A DNA stretch of 64,000 nucleotides, taken from assembly GCA_022497155.1 (NCBI GenBank), contig MU385724.1, positions 496,001-560,000 of the forward strand, given 5' to 3'. Shown in pieces: positions 1 to 12,355 of this stretch. Position numbers and translations under genes: made by a program. The notes under the pieces were generated by a model. It made no database searches. It was not told the origin of the DNA and saw nothing but the letters and a program-made list of their open reading frames with translations. How positions within the stretch are numbered: position 1 is the first letter of the stretch; every line of letters begins with the position of its first letter. The stretch is from Whalleya microplaca (lineage: Eukaryota; Ascomycota; Sordariomycetes; Xylariales; Xylariaceae).

Positions 1-1717
1 GATATGTTTCCGACAAGCATCCCATTGCGGACATGGATTTGCTCGGCCCCTTATTCCTACGCTGACTTGTGACATTGCTACACACTTGTGCGGCTAGATT
101 GGGCTTCATGGGCTTCTAATAAGCGTGTCTTATCGCGTGGACAACTGCGTGATGCCTATGTCGAGGTTGTGTTTAAAGATCAGCGTCCGCAACGTGTTCG
201 TCTTGTCCACTATAAAATCAAACAAGCGCAGAACTTTAATCGTGCAGAATAAGCAACTTCACACACCATCCTGACTGCCTTGCTCTCTAACTTGGCTAGG
301 TTTCTACCATATCTCGCCTTGCAATGCCCAAGATCTAAGAGCCATACCTATCGACCCAAGTAGCGAATGGTCTTCTACAACTACGGTCTCTTTCCTAGAT
401 AGCTAAGAGTTCACAAATGCCACGCTGCGATGGGATGTTTATGGCCCGCCTACCTACTTCACGGCTATTAGTCGAGGCACTGAGCCCGATGTTGTCAAAA
501 GTGTATGCCAAGATCAACATCGTAACCTGAGTTAGCCACTTACGTAGAACTAGGTGAGACTAGCAACAACCCATAACATCTCCTATCTTGCCGCCGATGG
601 ACGGCATGGATATACCACTACCCTCGCTAAACTGAAGAACGGGCATTCCATCGACTTAAGTAAGTTGAATTCGGTTGAGGTTGAAGTAGACATAGAAATA
701 GACTGTCGACGCAGGAGCACGAGTAAGACAGATTTTTGATCCAGTATACAACACTAGGTCCGAGTTACGTAAGTTCACCTCTCGGGCTCTCTTCTACCAT
801 ACTAGTTGTCATATTTTTTATAAAAAGTTCCAAGTATTATATGATAATTATCTTATATATTTTACTATATGTTACGGGTTTATTTTATTATAATATTTAT
901 GCGGTGACTATCCCGCATATATGAAAAAAAGCCGTACGCCTAGACAATTTCTATTCATAACTCCCTTGCTATTGTGGGTGGTCTGTGCGTCCCTGCCTGT
1001 CAGCTTAAGGAATCCATTACCTAGTCACATGGAGTTCACCCTCCATCATTAATACAACATCCATACCACCCCCCTTACTTCACTATCAACAATCCACACA
1101 TGTACATAGTTAACTAGATCTGAAATTATTACGTAGCTACGCATGTAAGAACTGTATCTATCCGCTAGGCGTCTCGGTAGAATCGGCATCCCGCCTCTGC
1201 CGTCTCGCGACATATTATCAGATGCTAGACAGGTGGCGGCGGGTGGCTACGGAGGTACCTATTGACCCGATCGATCGCGGGGTACCCCGAGGCCAAATCT
1301 ATAGGTAAGGCACTAAGCAGCTCCGAGCTCGGGGGTCCTTGCTGCGGCTCTGGCGGGGTTCCAAACTTCAATTCGCATGTGTAAGCCGCGAGCAACATAA
1401 TACCTAGTTGGGCAAACACCCGAGGTGAGATTGAAGGTTCATTCGCCGCCACATGTCGGGGCTAATGATTTGCGGTGTGCGTCGCGTTTTGTTCAATTGA
1501 TCTAATTAGGATTGTTGGATAGCAATTGATTTCATCTCTAGTCGCGGCGAGCAATGGGAAGGAGATGTGAGACAGATCGTTTAATCCATGAAAACGTCCA
1601 CGGCGACGTTTCTGGCGGTTCATGATTTTATTACTTTATATAGGTCCCGAGACTCTAATAACCAGGCTAAATTAAATTACGTGTCCTCTCCTCCATCTAA
1701 ACAAATCTTTATCTTCT
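1..1717. other. Gene-poor 5' end of window
   Basis: No complete gene is supported. A short open stretch at about 70-252 (+) has fairly even codon use and ends in TAA at 250-252, but it lacks an ATG after the preceding stop and I do not recognise it. It could be the last exon of a gene or a decayed fragment. The part at about 790-930 is strongly AT-rich and resembles decayed, repeat-induced-mutated DNA. Confidence 0.4.
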
Positions 1718-2548
<831 letters not shown>

Positions 2549-2671
2549 TTATGATGAGAGGTCGTGGAGGATTCAGGGTAGGTTTGTCAAGGGGAGAATG
2601 GTGTAAGGAGCTAAGAGGACTATAAAGTATAAGCGGAAAGCAAGGGAGGAGAAAGAGCCATCCGGGTCACC

Positions 2672-2684
2672 TACTATATAAGCT
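2672..2684 (-). promoter_or_regulatory. Possible TATA box of the mannitol dehydrogenase gene
   Basis: A TATATA core lies about 155 nt upstream of the mannitol dehydrogenase ATG on the same strand. It is the only clear TATA-like run in the near upstream region. This is position and motif evidence only. Confidence 0.3.
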
Positions 2685-4575
2685 CGAAGACAAAGCACCT
2701 TCTACATACATGGAGGTGGGTATGAGTGGATATGAGTGGGTATGCATGATACCTATTAACGCCGGCGGTGATGTCATTGCTCCGTGTCGCTGACTATGCA
2801 GCCACTTACATTCAGCTGCCCAAGTACATTATGTACTCCAATGCAGTACAATTCCCTCGCGAGAATATCCATGAAATCCCATGACGACTGTCGACCTAGC
2901 GCTGCGCCGAAACATCATTTTAGTGGGTTATCTGGAGGAGAAAGATAGGAGAGAACCTTGAGGATGCTGTTTATCGGACTACCCCTCCTCCCCCGCAGCC
3001 CCGCAGAAGCAATTCGGATAACTAAAAGTGCGAGACCCAAATGATCTCATAGGTGGAATGGAGCTTGTACATATGTAACTTACATGTCCAGATACCATAA
3101 TTCTGTCTTCGTGAAACCAATTGGCCTATTGAATTTTTTCAAAAGGCTCTTGCCACTGCACGATCATCACGCAAGGTTGCCATATACATATGGAAATAAC
3201 CTTATTCCGCAGATCTTCCATCGGGAGGAGCACCGCACTTGATTGCCCCGTTTCCCCATACCGTTTTTACATAGTGCAGAGTGCCCAGGGCTGCCAAGCC
3301 CCCCAAACGGCCCCTGGCTCCTGGATGGATGCCTGCGTCGATCCAGGCACAACTGTCAATTGCGGTCTGTGGATAGTTGTACCGTCTGCATTTTACCGAA
3401 TGTAGATAGGCGAGGGGCAAACAGACTGCAAACTAATTGGACATTTCTGTTCAAGACAACTCATTTGTGCAAACTCCACGTCGTTTTTATTATTGTCACC
3501 TCTACCGTATTATTAACATCACCCGATTCTCCAGCATTCGGCACCAGCATATCGGGACTCGATCTGATGGCATCATAGCATGGTGCCTCGGTGTCCTGGG
3601 TGCATTTTAACTGGCTTCTTGATGATGGATACATCTAAGATGGGCTTATTCATACGAGAGATTTTACATGCATGGGCAAAAGGGGTAGTTGGTACAATAC
3701 CCACTGAAACCTCCCGCGGCGTGTGGCGCGTGACGCGTGACGGGCCAAAGTCGTCAGGCCGTGCAGAATAACAGCTGTTTTTGCAGTGGATGCATACCAT
3801 CTCAAGATATATAGAATGAAACTTATGATCGGAAATAGCCATTGGTTATATCTTGAGCTTCTGCTGATCAATAAACATTCGGGTCGAGTGGCTGAGGATC
3901 CCGAAGAAAATGGGTTGTCGGTGGTGTTGTCGAGAGGGTTGTCTAGAGAATGGGGGCGTGTTGGGCTGGAGAGCCAGAAATCTGAACCCCCATCACCTCA
4001 CAGTACTAGTCGCATGTTCATCATTCGTACCTACCATCTCGCAACACATGTCTCGTCCCTCCCATTGTTACTATCGTCTTTTCTGTGGCAATTCGTTTCA
4101 GACGGAGTTATCCCCTCCGCCGGTAGCGGCTAGTGGGATAAGCTCAAGGTTAAGGTTCATCCCATGTTCAGATCGTTCGGTGTAAGTTGTATTACCTGAC
4201 CTGTTCATAGTGTTGTGTGAGCAAGGTAAGACAACCCAGTTTGAAATACACTAAATTGAAAGCAATTGATAGATAAGAGTGTACTATAGCAACAAGGAAA
4301 CATGATGAATTGAGAAATGTCATGATAAATCACGTCGACTCCTAATTGCCCAAGAAGGCAGGCTTGAGAATATAGGATACCGAGTGGACAATGCAATTGC
4401 TCCGTGTAGAATCCGAATAAGTGATATGAAACATAGTAGACCGACCGACTTATGCTTTCAAATACCATGAGTGTACGAGTACCATCTTAATAATTCGTAA
4501 TAGTACCTCACAGAGGAAGCTGATGCCTATCATGTCAATACGGGACAAAATACTGAGTATAGTGACTTGATTGGT

Positions 4576-4652
4576 GTAGTGCAAGTTGAAGCTATAGGAA
4601 GGTGGCAGAGCCCCTTATATATACATGTATAGGGGCTGGCCATACGTAGGCC
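4576..4652 (+). repeat. Dispersed repeat family A, copy 1
   Basis: The segment from AGTGCAAGTTGAAGCTATAG through TATATATACATG has diverged relatives near 28184-28283 (+) and near 45290-45385 (-). Most differences I can read are transitions plus small indels. This suggests an old mobile element altered by repeat-induced point mutation. No coding capacity remains. Confidence 0.5.
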
Positions 4653-6348
4653 CGTGCCACCCTCAGCCCGATAGGGCGTATCTTAACAATGACATGTACA
4701 CCGATATAAAGGGGCTTTATTAGGCGGCATGATAGGAACTGAACATCAACCAGATCCTGATGGCAAGTCAATTAGAGCAACGAAACAAAGTCAAGGTGAA
4801 GACCCTCAACTTCATTGCTCGAGCCGTAGATAATTGGTGTTAATGCGGTTGCATAAGACCTCCCGTGTCAACATTTAACTACTATGGACAATGCTATAAA
4901 GACTCTTATGCTACACTATGGCTCTCACAGTAGATACACATTTAGTACAATATAATAGAAAGATTACCAGCAGGGATTTCTGGAGAGAATGCATATATTA
5001 TTCACGGACTCGAGAGATGTGGGTATTTCTGAATGCAACATACTGACTTTAAGGAAAGCTATTGTCTACCGGCCCCCATCGATCTTGTGTATACACCGCC
5101 ATGGGGTTAAGGACTGCATAGCTGTAGATAAGCTAACAAAGCGAATAGTCACACTTAGCTGCTGTAAACTGATGAGTTATCACAGCTAGATTTATCCTGA
5201 ATGATGTCAGTGAATTCTTAATAGGGAAGACGGGAATCATGAATAACCGGGCGGCATCGCTATTGTATACATGTTCGTGCGTGTTGACTGCAAGACATCG
5301 ACTCTTAAAAATATGTCTAAAAGGCTTACTAACATATATCAATGGTGCAGATAGAGATTGGAGAACATGCTAGGAAACCTGTCCAGATACGCATTCAGCG
5401 AGTATAATTATATCAATGGCAAGCATGAATGTTTCTATCCTACAGCTGAAGGACTGGAAGTCAATCATCCTGAGGAAGGTTGTACAATGCCTATCTAAGG
5501 GATGATACACGTCTCGCCGGACATTCCCTACCCAACTACGGCTTAGATATATTGTTCCTGACTGTGCACCTAGGTCTAATACGAAGGATGGTATTGACAT
5601 GAGAGAGGAAGCTGATCATATGGTCAGGCTCCTATGTCAATCTTGGAACATTCCCTCCAATACTAAAACTTGGTTTGGCTATTTTGATTATGCATATACC
5701 TTTTGTAGTATGGACATCCAAAAGCATTCTTCGAATGGTAACAGTCAACTTTCATATGTGCCCTCGGGTTTGGATTACGGGATAGATATATGTAATGTAC
5801 TGTAGACTAGTTGGCCTCCCATGTCACATGCCCCTAGGGAAGTCTGGGGAGCACCCCTCCCCTCCCGCGGGGTTAAATATACCAACCAATCAATCAGTCC
5901 AAAAGTATCGATGTTCTCAATATCGTCACTTACAGTCACGGCCCAGAGTACCAGGTGTAACACTCCATGTTAAAGACAGCCATGTTATTGGGCACCATCA
6001 TTAGGTACATTTCACTCTTAGCAAAGGGAAGACAGAATAGAGAGGGGACAGAGAAATGAACAAGTAGGAAAAGGACGGAAAAGATAAAGGATCATGTATT
6101 TAATTGTAATCTCCTTGTAGTCTCAATGATGCGCTAGGTAAATAGCAAGCCATAGGTGGTAATGTTCTATTGCTTGGTCAAGAGTTGCCACGCAAGGCTC
6201 GAGAAAACGAGCAAACGTGCAACTTCAACCAAAGGAGCTCAAAAGATGAGTGCAGCAGACTCGTTTGGAATAGAATACGGAATCTGGAAATGGAAACTTA
6301 AGGCAAACTCGAAGCCTCTCACTCAGCCTCAGGCACAGCCTGCCAGAT

Positions 6349-6500
6349 GTTAGAATTTTTTTTGGTAGTTCTTTTTTGTATGTATGTGGAGGTTGTTCGA
6401 ATAGGCTTTGAGTTGGTTCTTTGTGCAACAACTGTGTTGTTTTGCTACCTCATACGCTCACCTTGTGCCACCAGAGCTAGGTCATCATGAAAATATAGGA
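6349..6500 (+). repeat. Dispersed repeat family B, copy 1 (LTR-like)
   Basis: It begins TGTTAGAATT and contains GTGCAACAACTGTG followed by GCTACCTCATACGCTCACC. A second copy lies at 51749-51875 on the same strand and begins TGTTAGGATT. The TGTTAG start resembles retrotransposon LTR ends, so both could be solo LTR remnants. I cannot place a matching CA end or a target duplication. Confidence 0.5.
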
Positions 6501-7648
6501 GGCAGAGAGCAGGCACAACAGGAACCCACTTCAGAGAAATGCTGAGTGGATTTCATGCATAAGCAGTATGCATTCTGTGATAGAACAGGAGGTATTGAGC
6601 TCAGATGATCCTATTCAGCTTGGAAAGTTGTCATAATGTAATAATCTGTGTCTTTATGTGTAGTTGCTGTAAAAAGGGATGGTTGCATAACGGCGTTGTG
6701 TATCCTACTGGGTATTGTAGCCGCAGTTGCTTTTATTCACATATCAAGGCATTGCTTCTTTCTTATTCTCCAAGTTCTCTCATTGTCCATTCACTGCTCT
6801 ACAGGTCACGGCAAGTGTACCATACACCAAGTCAACTACGTGTTATTAACAGCTAAGAGTCGCAGGAGTTAAATTATGTCCTTTACCAAGTCTAGATTTT
6901 ATTCAGGACTTCGTTGCCATTCTAGGGCAAGACAAAGTAGAGCAAATCACCAAGTTTGCATAACTGCTGTACTTATCATGACAAACTCACCTGTACCTCA
7001 TAATGCTTGCGACTACCTGATGTTAGCTGTGATACTTCGTGATACTTCGAAGTTACTACAAAATGGATAGAACCACTAAAAAGTCGAACGAGAAGTCGCC
7101 AACATAATAGCAAAGTGTCTAAAGGGGTTTTGCTATTTGCCTACATGAGCAACAAACAAGTATCCATACAATACACCGGACGTTTGTCATAGCTCTAGGT
7201 ACTAGATTTGCCATGTATTTTGGCAGATATTCAGTGGTATTTTCGTCGCCGTTTCGCCCGTTGTGTTGTAACGCATTGTATATTGTAGTAGTATGAGATG
7301 GCTGGGCCATTGATACTCTGGCTATTTCTAATCTGCAAGAAGCTGAACAACAAGACAAGCCAAATTCTTTCTTATTGCCCTACATACGTTGGGCGATTCA
7401 ACAGTACCTCTTTCCTGGTACATGCAGTTTTCTTCGATTGCATACATAAGTCTAAGCTCTTGCTATCTTTTCTGCCTTTATTTCACCCGTCGCTCACCTC
7501 GACGCACCTGCACATTCTGATGGTTTGATCTATTTGGCTACCCTGCCTGTCTACTTCTCTCGCCGACACTCAACAAATTCCAACTACCTTTTTATATTTC
7601 AACACCCAAACTATTTCCCTTTCCCACGTCAACACCGTTGACACATAA

Positions 7649-7752
7649 TCGACACTTTGAGCCTTGCTCTTGTCGACACACAGAGCATTGCTCTCGTCGA
7701 CACACAGAGCACTGCCGTCGTCGACACACCAATCACTATTCATGCCGACACA
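7649..7752 (+). repeat. 24-bp tandem repeat (about 4 units)
   Basis: Units start TCGACAC at 7649, 7673, 7697 and 7721, with a partial fifth (CCGACAC) at 7745. The two central units are nearly identical. The period is a multiple of three, so all six frames stay open across it and yield apparent octapeptide repeats. It lies directly upstream of the ATG at 7761. Confidence 0.8.
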
Positions 7753-7760
7753 TCGTTGCA

Positions 7761-8471
7761 ATGTGCCGGCGACAACGCATCTACTACAGGTGCTCCCATG
7801 AGCACCTTGACATCGCAGCTCCTTACCAGGTCAAATACTGCCAGCAAGCCGAACGAAGAGGTCTTCGAAACGGCCATTACCAACCATGCGATGCCATCGG
7901 CAGGCTTCCACTCACACCTCAGAATGACTTCACCAACGCCCAAATTTACCCAGAGCTATGTGAGAGGTGCACATTAAGACAACAGGTTGACGACCAGTGG
8001 GAAGACATGAGACTACTATTCCAACAGAATCACATACCGCTAAATAGAATAGCCAACTTCGAATCAAGAAGAGAAGTGATCATTAACAGCCGAACCATGG
8101 CTGAATGGGCTAGAGCACAGCAAGAATTGATTGATGCTATCTCGCAAGAGCTATCCCAACAACGTAGTCGGCGGACTCCGACTACGTCCACTAGAAGAAG
8201 CCCAAATACTACAAACACTAGAAATACAGGCACAGCAGTGGCCTCAAACAGTCACTCGCAGAGTGGAAACTCACTCGCCAATGGCAACGCGAATGCCACA
8301 GGTCGCCGACAAAGGGACACTGTTCAAGGGCAGGCATTTGGCCATGCTAATGCACCAGATGCTCGTTGGAGCTATCAAGACTTCCAACTATACGAAGATG
8401 ATGATAGCGGATCCATGTCCGAGGAGCCAGAGGATATTGGCCGTCAGCGAACAAGACGTCGCCAGCCTTAG
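7761..8471 (+). CDS. Hypothetical protein, Cys-rich N-terminus and Arg/Asn/Ser-rich tail
   Basis: Predicted 236 aa in one exon. The N-terminus (MCRRQRIYYRCSHEH, with further Cys at LCERC) resembles the short C-x(n)-Y-x-C-x-H start common in uncharacterised filamentous-fungal proteins and could bind a metal. The middle is charged and helical (about residues 80-140). The rest is low-complexity with TTSTRR- and SNSHSQSGNS-type stretches, ending in an acidic patch (LYEDDDSGSMSEEPED) and a basic tail (RQRTRRRQP). The frame stays open further upstream through the 24-bp repeat but has no ATG there, so I start at 7761. I do not recognise a family and suggest no function. Confidence 0.45.
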   Translation: MCRRQRIYYRCSHEHLDIAAPYQVKYCQQAERRGLRNGHYQPCDAIGRLPLTPQNDFTNAQIYPELCERCTLRQQVDDQWEDMRLLFQQNHIPLNRIANFESRREVIINSRTMAEWARAQQELIDAISQELSQQRSRRTPTTSTRRSPNTTNTRNTGTAVASNSHSQSGNSLANGNANATGRRQRDTVQGQAFGHANAPDARWSYQDFQLYEDDDSGSMSEEPEDIGRQRTRRRQP

Positions 8472-10513
8472 CCAAGAATGTACGATGTGGCTAAGGCCTG
8501 GCTGAAGAGGAGAAACGGACGGGGGCGGCGGGGATGAAGAACGCAGCAAATTGACCCTTCCAGCCTTCCGGGGAAGACCGCACCCGGACTTCTACCATAT
8601 GATCGTCTTGTATCACAGTAAACTACTAGTGATAACCATGAAAGAAGCCTTGAGCCACCACAGCCATCACAACCTAGATACGCAACCAAAGTCACTGCAA
8701 CCGATACTATTGCGGCCTGCAGCCAAACGCCAAGCTCATCACAAGCGAAAGCTGGCCACCTGCAGTTTAACCACCACTGGAGGTCAACACGCATCCGTTG
8801 ACCTCCAACATACTCTGCCAAGCAGGAGAGCCGAAACGGCTTGCATCTACCTACCCATCCATACTACTAATCCACCTCAAGAGAGAGGTCCACTGAAAGA
8901 AATACCTTGCAGCATATCCAAAGACGTTTCAGGCGCCTTGCCTAGGATGATGCGGCTCTGCTCGGAGACTGCCGAGAGAGAGCCAAGCTCTCACTACACT
9001 CACGGTTCAGCTTCAGGGTCTACCTGTCCTGAACCTCAACACTGGGGCGCGAGCAAAGATGGCAAGCCATCCTGGCCCCTCCCCACCACTGCTGATTAAT
9101 GTGGTGGACGCCCCTGGTTCAACCGTCTCTATCGCGGCGGTTGAACCCTCCTCGTAGCCAGAAGCTCGATGGGGCGTTCGGCCGGTGTGCTAACGACCTG
9201 ACAACCCATGGGTGGAATAGGGTATCATAGGCATAAGAAGCTCACGACGTAGGAGCGTGAGCTCCCCGACGGATTTGCGAACACACATAGCGTACATACA
9301 TAGCTTTACATTACCTAATCACACCAGCGTTTCTCTCTGCCCTGACGAACCACCTACGTGACATGACGTGCATTCCCGTCAACGCAAGCGCCCACAACCC
9401 GTGATCTGTAACCCGTAGCCCGTGACCAGCAACCCGCAACCCCAACCCATCTCCCTCTCCCTCTCCCCTTTCTCTCTAGCACATACGTGCATGTATGTAG
9501 GTATATATAACCTCCCTCTCGTACGATGCATCCGCGCGCTGAAGCAACTCCAAACAGGCTTACGTATACCACACTCCCACGAACCGCAGCTATGCGACCG
9601 CCCGCCCGCGAGGACCCAGCGAAACAGCACCCCAGACCACCTGCGTTTCATCGCCCCCCTCTATTGCCTGCATGCGGGATCGATCCACCGCCTGCACCGT
9701 GGTTGCTGGCAAGCACGGCATTTGCTGTGCTGCCGGGCGCGCTGCTGAGATATAAGTTGTAACCAATCGTGAGCCTCTATTAGGCAATTGATGCAAGTGC
9801 CGTGGATCTGGTATCGGCAAGTAGAGCCGCATTTCAGAGCCTCAATGACAGATATCATCATCCCCTTCCCCCTTGCTCATCGGCGCATCTCGTTGTAATC
9901 CGTATTGCATACAATGTACATAATACACCTAAATCACCAAAGACTGGCGACGATTTTATGAAAAGAAAGAATTGGGTTCTAGCTATAAAAAAGATGTCTA
10001 GATACAAAGGCATATATACATATACGTAGGTAGTAGGTATGTGGTATTTCAAAGATGATCAACTACTTTCGCACACATGACTCGAGATGATGATGATGAT
10101 GATGACTTCCTCCTGTTCCATACACACGCTCTGGATTATAGCTTCTTGGGAGGAGTTCTCCTAGTAAGACTTTACACACGTATACATTCCAGGCGTATGA
10201 TACCAATCAATTAACATATATTCCCCCGTGGATTATCCGCTCCCCTGTTTCCTCTCTAAGTCTGTCTGTCCCTGTTCAGTAAGCCAACCAAATTAGAAAA
10301 AAGCCAGGCCGAATCCTCATCAATGCCCTAGCTAACAGTCCGACCTGCTGATGCAAGGCAATTAAGGCCGATGTAAAATCGGCCTCGACAGGGCTTGATA
10401 GTTAACTCATCGCAGGGTCGTGATGTGCGTCCGGCGCTAGCGGTTGGATTACGCTTTGGGAACTTGCCAAACATGATGCCGGCAAATTCTGTAGATAAAA
10501 TGCGAGAACAAGT
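8472..10513. other. Intergenic, no supported gene
   Basis: Several open frames of 70-180 codons occur here (for example 8551-9099 +), but they have low-complexity composition, no domain and no upstream start context. The segment 9420-9480 is a C/T-rich run (repeated TCTCCC). A (GAT)n microsatellite is near 10085-10103. The last few hundred bases are presumably the 3' UTR of NoxA. Confidence 0.35.
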
Positions 10514-12355
10514 TTAGAAATTTTCTTTGCCCCAGACGAAGGAGAAACTAAAATTCGGTCAGCTTTTAAGGCTAGGTTTAAGCAATGTGATCTCAACTTA
10601 CCCAGGTTCGCTGTACTTGTTACAGAAGATATGCAGCGTACTGCCAAGCCCCTTCGGTCCACAGAAGAACACACCCGCCTCAGCCGGTGAGTGCAGTTTC
10701 CTGATGCCCCTAAAGATCATGTCCCAATTCGGTCGGCCGAAGTTGGTCGGACTCCGCAGTCCGGTAATGGCGTCCTTGTCGGCGTTGGCATCGTTGATCA
10801 TGATATTCGTCGCGTCGTCCGCCTTTATCTTCGCCGTCAGATACGTGTGGATCTCGATCCGGCCGTCGACATCCTGGGCTTCGATGGCCATGAGCAGCGA
10901 TCGGAACCACTCGAAGGAGCCGAAATCTCTGCAGATCCAGAAAAAGTACACCTTCGCGAGCCGCGTCTTCTTCTGCGGGTAGTTCATTCGATACCAGATC
11001 GATTTCAGGATAGACGCAAACGGCGTGACACCAATACCAGCACCGCAGAGAACCGCGACTTCGTACTTGAACACATCCTCGGAGGCTGATCCAAATGGTC
11101 CATCAACATAGACACGGGGCAGAACTCTCTTAAGGGCCGGGTCCACATCCGTGTTCTGATTGTCAACTCCCACGACCTTGGACGAGTCCTTGCCACCACC
11201 CTCTTTCTTGCCAAATTCACAACCGAGAGCCGTAGCCAGAGACCTAGTGAAATCGCCGACAAGTCGCACGTGAATTGAGATGTAATCCTCCTCCGGAGCG
11301 CTGGTCAGGGTGAATGGATGATATTGCCACAGCGATACTTCTGGGCAGCAGAAAAAGATATACTGTCCAGCCCTTGTCTTGGTGTTTTCCTTCTTGATCT
11401 GGATTTCGCAGACGTTGCTTGGATGCTGGATGACCTTCGAGATGTAAGTCTTGTGGCGTCCGCGTAACTCCCGAGCAACTCTCTCGGCCAGATAAATGAA
11501 TCCTCCATACATCCAGTACTGCCAGAAAACACCGACAGCGGAGGTTCCAATCGAGACACAGAAGGGCGCGGTGTCGGGCTGGATCATGCAGAAAGCACCA
11601 TGGATGGACCAGAAGAAGAAGAAGACGATGAACATGTGGTGCGTGTACCAAAATCGTTCGTAGTTTGCTCGTCTCGGCTTCTCGTAGGAAGTTATGGCCA
11701 TTCCCGTAAGGGCGATCAGCATGATATATCCTGTCCAACCCGGACCCGATACCAAGTTCGCAACCAACCATCCGTAAATACCTAGGTTGTTCTTGGCAGC
11801 AATTTGCGCAAAGTTGTTCCAATGAGCGATCGTGTGGACCCACGAGAAGAAGAAAATCGACCACGCTGTCGTGATGTGAAACGTGATGTTCTTATCAAAC
11901 TGGATGATGCCATTGAGTGGCGTTTGTCTCGCCAACGAGATGAATGTCCTGCAAACAGGCAACAGGATCAAGGCGACATCCACGTGAAGCACCAGAGCAG
12001 CCGATCGTGCGATCATGTACGTCGGTCCGAAGGTATCTCTCGCCACCTGCAAATTGTCCTTTACTGCGTAATTGACGAAACCAAAGGCGAACACCAGGGC
12101 GTGGAGAGCCATGAAGACAAAGACGAAACTGACATGATTGTTAGTATACTCGTTCTCTCTCAATCAACTCACAGTTAGAACTAACAATCTTCGATAACCC
12201 TCATTGACCATCCATTTATCGAACCTTTCCCGCATCGTCAATTCCTTCTGCACTTCTTGGGTCATCTCTCCCGAGAGCAACATCCTCGTCAATGGCGTCC
12301 ATCTTGATCGCTCAGATGGCTTCTCGCCATACTGGCTTTGGCTGAAATACGACAT
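10514..12355 (-). CDS. noxA: NADPH oxidase NoxA (gp91phox-like)
   Basis: Three exons, complement(join(10514..10547,10602..12128,12186..12355)), 576 aa. This is a membrane superoxide-generating NADPH oxidase that in filamentous fungi acts in sexual development and hyphal fusion with NoxR and Rac. A ferric-reductase transmembrane domain carries the haem histidines (FHITTAWSIFFFSWVHTIAH and WYTHHMFIVFFFFWSIHG). It is followed by FAD-binding HPFTLTSAP, NADPH-binding GPFGSASED and GAGIGVTPFAS, and the Nox C-terminus ending FVWGKENF. Intron 1 uses GTTAGT with a perfect TACTAAC branch and restores the RRFFVFVFMALH junction. Intron 2 (GTAAGT, 54 nt) joins SEPG to FSFVWGKENF, so the last exon is only 34 nt. 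There are no EF hands or long N-terminal extension, which excludes NoxC and NoxB. Confidence 0.95.

Larger units (their letters stand above)
2685..7648. other. Long gene-poor interval
   Basis: About 5 kb with no supported gene. Only short open frames without recognisable domains occur, and AT content is moderately high. It contains members of two dispersed repeat families, annotated separately (near 4576-4652 and 6349-6500). At about 5805-5880 a GC-rich block with several short inverted motifs (AGGGGAGGGG-type runs) interrupts the AT-rich sequence and could be the edge of a decayed element. I see no RNA gene. Confidence 0.4.

Noticed and set aside
8551..9099. 182-codon plus-strand frame
   Set aside because: It has no recognisable motif, a His/Ser/Pro-rich composition and no splice partners that improve it.
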